From assembly GCA_031430645.1 (NCBI GenBank), contig JANPBY010000194.1, forward strand, positions 1-12,379: a stretch of 12,379 nt of DNA, given 5' to 3'. The translations under genes and the position numbers were made by a program. Below are positions 8,049-12,379 of the stretch, one piece after another (the first letter of the stretch is position 1; every line of letters starts with the position of its first letter). The notes beneath the pieces were generated by a model that was given only the letters and a program-made list of their open reading frames with translations, had not been told where the DNA came from and made no database searches. This DNA is from JANPBY01 sp031430645 (GTDB taxonomy: Bacteria > Actinomycetota > Actinomycetes > DATJPE01).

Positions 8049-9743
8049 ATGACCATGACTGACCTCGAGAGCCCTAGCGCAGGGGACCGGATCTGGTCGG
8101 GTCTGCTGAGTAGCCGCGATGTTGCCACCCGACCGTTTCGGCGGGCGCGCCATGGGTGGCGTTCCTCGCTCTATCTGCGAGTCGTGCTCACCACCCTCGC
8201 CTTGTCCCTGGTGGTGCTCGTCGTTCTCGCTCAGTTCCTGTTGGGGCGGGTTACCGATGGCTTGCTCGCAGCCAAGGAACGCTCCGCCCTGGACGAGGCT
8301 CGCGCCGGTCTCGCGCAGGCCCAGCTGCTCGCCGATGCGGCCGAGCGCGGTGGTGGCGATCCGGTGAGCAACGTGGCCCTGGTCGACGGCATCGCCCGGC
8401 AACTGGCAAATCGGGCTGGCAACCCGTCGATCTATGAGGTCCTGCTCTTGGGCTCGCCGGGCAACCTCATCAGCGACGTGCCTGAGTTCGGCTCCAACCA
8501 GGTCTCGGCCGCCAGCGTCCCGGTTGCCCTGCGCGAGGCCGTGCGTGACAAGCAACGGCAGTCCTCGACCTACACCGAGATCACCTACGCCGACGACCGG
8601 GTAGCGGTGCCTGGCTTTGCGGTCGGAGCACCTCTGGCGTTGCCCGAAGTCGGGTCGTACGAGCTCTACTACCTCTTCCCGCTCAGCCAGGAGGCTGACA
8701 CCCTGGCCCTGGTCAAGCGCACCCTTGCCGTCGCCGGTATCGCCTTGGTCCTCCTCCTCGGCGGGATCGCCTGGTTGGTCACCCGGCAGGTCGTGTCACC
8801 AGTTCGGATGGCTGCTCGAACCGCCGAGCAGTTCTCCGCAGGCCGCCTCGAGGAACGGATGGCCGTGGTCGGTGAGGACGATCTCGCCAAGCTCGCCACC
8901 TCCTTCAACCAGATGGCCAGTTCGCTGCAGGGTCAGATCCGACAACTCGAAGACCTCTCCCGGGTCCAGCGTCGGTTCGTCTCCGACGTCTCGCACGAGC
9001 TGCGTACACCCTTGACGACGGTGCGGATGGCGGCCGACGTGCTCCACGACGCCCGCCAGGACTTCGACCCGGCAACCTCACGGTCGGCGGAGCTGCTGCA
9101 GACCCAGCTCGACAGGTTCGAGCTCCTGCTCGCCGACCTGTTGGAGATCAGCCGGTACGACGCAGGGGCCGCGCTGCTCGAGGCCGAGCCGGTGGATCTC
9201 GTGGAGCTAGCCCGAAGAAGCCTCGAGGCGGCCGAGCCGCACGCCGAGCGCAAGGGCAGCGAGCTGGTACTGGAGGCGCCCACGACTCCCTGCATCGCCG
9301 TGGTCGACGGTCGTCGGGTCTCGCGCATCCTCACCAATCTCCTCGGCAACGCCGTCGAGCACGGCGAGGGCCGCCCGGTTCTCTTGACGGTGGCCGCGGA
9401 TCGGCACGCGGTAGCCATCTCCGTGCGCGACCACGGCGTCGGCCTTCGTCCGGGGGAGTCCGCGCTGGTGTTCAACCGGTTCTGGCGTGCTGACCCTGCC
9501 CGGGCGCGCAGCACCGGAGGCACCGGGCTCGGACTAGCCATCGCCCTCGAGGATGCCCACCTGCACGGCGGGTGGCTCCAAGGCTGGGGAGTGCCTGGAG
9601 ATGGGTGCAACTTCCGGCTCACACTGCCCCGCAAGTCCCGTGCCGACCTCGAAGGCTCTCCTCTCCCGCTTGAGCCGACCGACGCCCGCACTGACCGTCG
9701 CGTGCCGCTCGCTGCGGCCGCCCCGGTCCCGAGGGTCCGATGA
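8049..9743 (+). CDS. mtrB: MtrB, membrane sensor histidine kinase
   Basis: A 564-residue protein, near the usual MtrB length of about 570. It has a cytoplasmic basic N-terminus, TM1 at about 42-66, an extracytoplasmic sensor region (67-220), TM2 at about 224-245, HAMP (246-298), and a DHp helix with the phospho-acceptor H316 in VSDVSHELRTPLTTVR. The ATPase domain has an N box around RILTNLLGNAVEHG (426-439), the G1 box DHGVGL (461-466), FNRFWRAD (475-482) and the G2 box STGGTGLGLA (488-497). All catalytic motifs look intact. MtrB phosphorylates MtrA, and in mycobacteria it localises to septa. It starts 46 nt after the mtrA stop. Candidate starts are ATG 8049 and ATG 8055, neither with a clear Shine-Dalgarno; an in-frame ATG at 7962 inside mtrA would add 29 residues unlike the family. 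The stop shares ATGA with lpqB. Confidence 0.96.
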   Translation: MTMTDLESPSAGDRIWSGLLSSRDVATRPFRRARHGWRSSLYLRVVLTTLALSLVVLVVLAQFLLGRVTDGLLAAKERSALDEARAGLAQAQLLADAAERGGGDPVSNVALVDGIARQLANRAGNPSIYEVLLLGSPGNLISDVPEFGSNQVSAASVPVALREAVRDKQRQSSTYTEITYADDRVAVPGFAVGAPLALPEVGSYELYYLFPLSQEADTLALVKRTLAVAGIALVLLLGGIAWLVTRQVVSPVRMAARTAEQFSAGRLEERMAVVGEDDLAKLATSFNQMASSLQGQIRQLEDLSRVQRRFVSDVSHELRTPLTTVRMAADVLHDARQDFDPATSRSAELLQTQLDRFELLLADLLEISRYDAGAALLEAEPVDLVELARRSLEAAEPHAERKGSELVLEAPTTPCIAVVDGRRVSRILTNLLGNAVEHGEGRPVLLTVAADRHAVAISVRDHGVGLRPGESALVFNRFWRADPARARSTGGTGLGLAIALEDAHLHGGWLQGWGVPGDGCNFRLTLPRKSRADLEGSPLPLEPTDARTDRRVPLAAAAPVPRVR

Positions 9744-11449
9744 AGGGCGGTTTGGCGCTGCGCGCACTGATAGCCGTGGGTGCGCTGCTGACGGTGAGCG
9801 CGTGTGCGTCCATTCCGACCTCGGGACCAGTCGAGCAGCGCGGAGAGGTACGCACCGAGCGGGACGACCCGTTCGTCCGGGTCTTGGCCAAAGGGCCGGC
9901 TGATGGTATCGGCCAGCAGCAGGTGATTGAAGGTTTCCTTCGCGCCTCAGCATCCTTCGACGACAACCATGCAGTCGCGCGGTCCTTCCTCGCCCCCGAA
10001 GCCGCGGCCGCCTGGGACCCCAAACAGGGGACGGTCGTCTACTCCGACGACGCCGCCCGCCTGGTGGTGGACCTCGAAGGCAACGTGCTCGAGCTTCGCG
10101 CCCGGCAGGTGGCGGCCATCACCGCCCGAGGGGAGTACACGGCCGCGGCGACCGACAGTGCCGCCAAGGCCCAGTTCAGCCTGCGTCGCGTCGATGGCCA
10201 GTGGCGTATCGCAGACCTTCCCAACGGACTGTTTCTCACTCCACTTGACGTCGATCGCTCCTACCGATCCTTCGACCTCTACTTCCTTGACCCCACCTCT
10301 ACGCGGTTGGTGCCGAACGCGATCTTCGTGCCTGTCGGCCCGGTGGCTTCCACCAGCCTGGTGACCGAACTGCTCGCCGGTCCCACGGACTGGCTCGCCC
10401 CTGCGGTCCGGTCGGCATTCCCGACCGGCACGGCTCTGAGTGTCCCGTCCGCGCCGGTGCAGGACGGAGTCGTCCAAGTCGATCTGGACGACTCAGTCCT
10501 CGCTGCCGACCTCGAGGACCGGCTGGCGCTCTCCGCCCAGCTCGTCTGGACGCTGCGCCAGCTGCCCGACGTCTCGGCGGTGCGCATCACCTCTGGGGGG
10601 GTCTCGCTGCCCGGCGTGGACGCCGTTCTGAAACGAGACGCGTTGCCACAGTTCGCGCCCGACGGGCCGGCTGTGGGCGACGCGGTGCTCTCGGTGGAGG
10701 GGCGCCTGGTTCGCCTGATCGGAGATGAGCAGATCGCGGTTCCGGGCAAGCTCGGGGACGGCACGATCGCTGGGGTCGCCCCTGCGCTGTCTCCCGAGGG
10801 CGACCAGCTAGCGGCGTTGTCGCCGACGCGTGAGGACCTCTATCTGACCACTCCCACTTCGGCTGCTCCGGTGCGGAGCAGGTTGACGGGGATCGGTCTC
10901 ACGACTCCTTCCTGGGATCCCTTCGGCACCGTCTGGACCGTTGGTCGTACGGCCAAGGGCTCGGCCGTGTGGGCGGTGCGCTTGGGCGACGAAGCGCCCG
11001 TGCGCGTCACGGCGCCGGAGTTGGATGGCCAACGGGTCGTGACGCTACGTGTGGCTCGGGACGGAGTTCGGGTCGCGATCATCGTCGGGGACCGGCAGTC
11101 CGGGCGCAGTTTGTTTGTTGCGCGGATTGAGCGCGCGGGCAACGAGATCGCGTTGGCGGGACTGCGTAGGGCGGAGTCCACCTTGGTTGATGTTGCCGAT
11201 GTCGCGTGGGCCGACGCAGACCGGATGGCTGTTCTAGGCCAGGAACCGAATGGCGTCCTTCAGCCTCTGCTCGTCGAGCCGGATGGCGCAGTTCGACGCG
11301 CCGCCGGTTCGCTATCGGCACCCACGCGAATCGCTGCCGCCCCCGGGAAGCCGCTGATCGTTTCGACCGACGACGGCACGCTTTGGATCGACACCGCGGT
11401 CGGCTGGCAAGAAGTCGGCAAGGGAACAGATCCCTCCTACCCGGGCTGA
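9740..11449 (+). CDS. lpqB: LpqB, MtrAB-associated lipoprotein
   Basis: A 569-residue lipoprotein. The signal peptide (basic MKGG..R, then hydrophobic LIAVGALLTVS) ends in the lipobox VSAC with lipidated Cys22, followed by the typical LpqB start ASIPTSGPVEQ. Residues 40-180 contain the N-terminal region (FLRASASFDDNHAVARSFLAPEAA). A GerMN-like domain follows at about 205-290 (LVTELLAGPTDWL, VPSAPVQDGVVQVDL). The C-terminal 260 residues contain repeated beta-strand units and DGTLWID, fitting the LpqB beta-propeller. In M. smegmatis LpqB is known to interact with MtrB and influence MtrA phosphorylation. The start shares a 4-bp ATGA overlap with mtrB, so it is translationally coupled to the sensor. 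The length and domains are ordinary for the family. Confidence 0.96.
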   Translation: MKGGLALRALIAVGALLTVSACASIPTSGPVEQRGEVRTERDDPFVRVLAKGPADGIGQQQVIEGFLRASASFDDNHAVARSFLAPEAAAAWDPKQGTVVYSDDAARLVVDLEGNVLELRARQVAAITARGEYTAAATDSAAKAQFSLRRVDGQWRIADLPNGLFLTPLDVDRSYRSFDLYFLDPTSTRLVPNAIFVPVGPVASTSLVTELLAGPTDWLAPAVRSAFPTGTALSVPSAPVQDGVVQVDLDDSVLAADLEDRLALSAQLVWTLRQLPDVSAVRITSGGVSLPGVDAVLKRDALPQFAPDGPAVGDAVLSVEGRLVRLIGDEQIAVPGKLGDGTIAGVAPALSPEGDQLAALSPTREDLYLTTPTSAAPVRSRLTGIGLTTPSWDPFGTVWTVGRTAKGSAVWAVRLGDEAPVRVTAPELDGQRVVTLRVARDGVRVAIIVGDRQSGRSLFVARIERAGNEIALAGLRRAESTLVDVADVAWADADRMAVLGQEPNGVLQPLLVEPDGAVRRAAGSLSAPTRIAAAPGKPLIVSTDDGTLWIDTAVGWQEVGKGTDPSYPG

Positions 11450-11461
11450 CCGAGCGCCTAC

Positions 11462-11480
11462 GAACGCTGCTCAGCGGTTC
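11462..11480 (+). terminator. Weak hairpin between convergent lpqB and SnoaL-like genes
   Basis: GAACGCT (11462-11468) pairs with AGC-GTTC (11473-11475 and 11477-11480) around a 4-nt loop, with a bulged G at 11476. It lies in the 33-bp gap between two convergent stops, where a bidirectional terminator would be useful. There is no T-tract on either side, so this is a weak candidate. Confidence 0.3.
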
Positions 11481-11482
11481 AC

Positions 11483-11890
11483 CTAAACGCCCTCGGCCAG
11501 CTGGCGCGCGTACTCCTCTACGTCAAAACTCCCGATCGAGGCGGCGATCAAGACGTCCTCGGTCAGTGTCCATGACTCGAAGCCGTCCACCCGCACCGAG
11601 TTCCCTGTTCCACCCGGGCCGGTGTTGGTGCCGGTGAAGGTCCAGTGGTACTCGATCCGATCCCCGTCGAGCACGAGATCTCGGAGGGAGACCTGCATGT
11701 CGGGGAGCCCCTCGTAGAAGCTCGCGGCGACCGCGGTGATCGCGTTGCGGCCCACAGCAGGCGTTCCGCCGTTGATCGCAAGGGATCCCTCGGGCGCGTA
11801 GTGCGCCGCCACCGAAGCCGGGTCCATGCTGCACCAGGCCGCTGTATAGGTCTCTGCGAAGTGCCTAAGCTACGTGGGATCCGGTGCCAT
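11483..11890 (-). pseudogene. SnoaL/NTF2-like small protein gene with in-frame TAG at codon 7
   Basis: From ATG 11890 leftward the frame reads MAPDPT, then TAG (11870-11872), then LRHFAETYTAAWCSMDPASV without further stops to the TAG at 11483-11485 (136 codons in all). The ATG has an excellent Shine-Dalgarno (GGAGG, 11897-11901, 6-nt spacer). Residues directly after the stop (HFAETYTAAWCSMDPASVA) look like the first helix of SnoaL/NTF2-like proteins. The remainder, with YAPEGSLAINGG, VGRNAI, YHWTFTGTNTGPGGTG and FESWTLTEDVLIA, completes an ordinary member of the family (ester-cyclase/ketosteroid-isomerase fold). The next ATG (11827, codon 22) would give 114 residues lacking most of that helix and has no evident Shine-Dalgarno. 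The simplest reading is a recent nonsense mutation or a base-calling error. Re-initiation at 11827 or amber readthrough are alternatives. The gene lies between lpqB and comF, which are usually neighbours. No substrate can be assigned. Confidence 0.7.
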
Positions 11891-11896
11891 GGCGCG

Positions 11897-11901
11897 CCTC
11901 C
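11897..11901 (-). promoter_or_regulatory. Shine-Dalgarno marking the original start of the SnoaL-like gene
   Basis: GGAGG on the minus strand lies 6 nt before the ATG at 11890. It is the best ribosome binding site in this intergenic region. It supports 11890 as the ancestral start even though the frame is closed by TAG six codons later. Confidence 0.6.
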
Positions 11902-11916
11902 GGTGTCGTTTGGCGC

Positions 11917-11922
11917 ACCGTA
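11917..11922 (-). promoter_or_regulatory. Candidate -10 hexamer for the SnoaL-like gene
   Basis: TACGGT on the minus strand matches TANNNT and lies 15 nt upstream of the GGAGG site, giving room for a short leader. No clear -35 is visible. Low-information match. Confidence 0.25.
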
Positions 11923-11969
11923 CACGTCAGGCACAACTGCAGAGCTGCCGATGTTTGGTCCTCACGGTG

Positions 11970-12003
11970 CAGTCCTCCACAGACCGCAGTCCTCCACAGA
12001 CCG
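11970..12003. repeat. Perfect 17-bp tandem duplication upstream of comF
   Basis: CAGTCCTCCACAGACCG occurs twice, head to tail, with no mismatch and no spacer (11970-11986 and 11987-12003). A shortened, diverged echo (AAGTC) follows, and GGTCCTC occurs just before. It lies in the 159-bp region between the SnoaL-like start (11890) and comF (12050), and upstream of both possible comF starts. It could be a slippage product or a paired protein-binding site. Confidence 0.85.
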
Positions 12004-12049
12004 AAGTCATCCCATGTCAAGCAGCGTGTGGTCCGCTCACGCTTGGTGG

Positions 12050-12379
12050 ATGAGTTCACAAGGCGTCGCGCGTGACCTTCTCGAGGCGCTGCTCGATCTC
12101 GTCGTGCCGCGCTCATGCTCGGGTTGTGGGGCTGCGCGCGAACTATGGTGTGCCACTTGCCGCAGAGCGCTGGACGGACCAGGGCTCCGCACGCGTCCCA
12201 CGCCCTGTCCGGACGGGTTCCCGCCTACCTGGACGGTGACGGCGTACGGCGGCGCAGTCCGGGAAGCGCTTCTAGCGCACAAGGAGCACGGGCGCCTGGG
12301 CCTGGCCAAGCCGCTAGGGGAAGCCCTCGCGCGCTCGGTCGAAGCCGCAGTGGAGGCGGCCAGCCCGAGGTCCGAGTGG
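12050..12379 (+). CDS. comF: ComF family phosphoribosyltransferase-like protein (3' end cut by window edge)
   Basis: The frame is open from ATG 12050 to the last base (110 codons). It encodes LLDLVVPRSCSGCG and LWCATCRRAL, with the CxxC-x7-CxxC zinc-ribbon cysteines (C23, C26, C34, C37) typical of the ComF N-terminus. AYGGAVREALLAHKEHGRLGLAKPLGEALA follows, the usual lead into the phosphoribosyltransferase-type domain, whose nucleotide-binding loop lies beyond the edge. ComFC in Bacillus takes part in DNA uptake; the role of actinobacterial members after mtrAB-lpqB is not defined. In-frame alternatives are ATG 12014 and GTG 12026. I prefer 12050 because ComF proteins carry only a short segment before the zinc ribbon, but no start has a good Shine-Dalgarno (GGTGG directly abuts the ATG at 12050). 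Confidence 0.92.
   Translation, partial: MSSQGVARDLLEALLDLVVPRSCSGCGAARELWCATCRRALDGPGLRTRPTPCPDGFPPTWTVTAYGGAVREALLAHKEHGRLGLAKPLGEALARSVEAAVEAASPRSEW

Noticed and set aside
11865..12116. 83-codon minus-strand frame over the comF upstream region
   Set aside because: Runs into comF coding sequence and over the tandem repeat, with no family resemblance and no supported start.

Overview
The window is high-GC DNA with short gaps, overlapping start/stop codons and frequent GTG starts. The mtrA-mtrB-lpqB-comF gene order marks it as actinobacterial. Protein style and gene order suggest Propionibacteriales, perhaps Nocardioidaceae, but this is recognition by eye and the genus is not determined. No tRNA, rRNA, CRISPR array, insertion sequence or prophage gene was seen. 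Most of it is conserved chromosomal core sequence.

Left half (1-7146). A leftward RDD-family membrane protein gene (1-783, cut by the window edge) stands 41 bp from a rightward SpoIIM-like membrane protein gene (825-1823). Convergent to the latter is a tight leftward run of five genes: a Pro-rich polytopic membrane protein (6052-7146), a DUF4129 protein (5393-6055), a DUF4350 protein (4215-5399), a MoxR AAA+ ATPase (3163-4218) and a DUF58 protein (1843-3153). Three junctions overlap by 4-7 bp and the last has a 9-bp gap, so one translationally coupled operon is likely. From memory, M. tuberculosis carries a similar set around Rv3689-Rv3695, with moxR2. The likely picture is a membrane-anchored AAA+ chaperone module: the MoxR ATPase works with the vWA-like DUF58 protein, and DUF4129, DUF4350, SpoIIM, RDD and the polytopic protein supply membrane or extracytoplasmic parts. 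Its substrate is unknown.

Right half (7147-12379). Divergent from that operon is mtrA-mtrB-lpqB: an OmpR-type response regulator, its membrane histidine kinase and a lipoprotein that in mycobacteria modulates MtrB. In M. tuberculosis and Corynebacterium this system controls cell-wall remodelling, division and osmotic adaptation. A possible leaderless 7-codon mini-ORF sits directly in front of mtrA and ends inside its start codon. After lpqB comes a convergent NTF2/SnoaL-like gene that has a good Shine-Dalgarno and start but an in-frame TAG at codon 7. Then follow a perfect 17-bp tandem duplication and the 5' part of comF, which runs off the right edge.

The items most worth checking are the amber-interrupted SnoaL-like gene, the coupled mini-ORF of mtrA, and the head-to-head placement of the MoxR module and MtrAB-LpqB.
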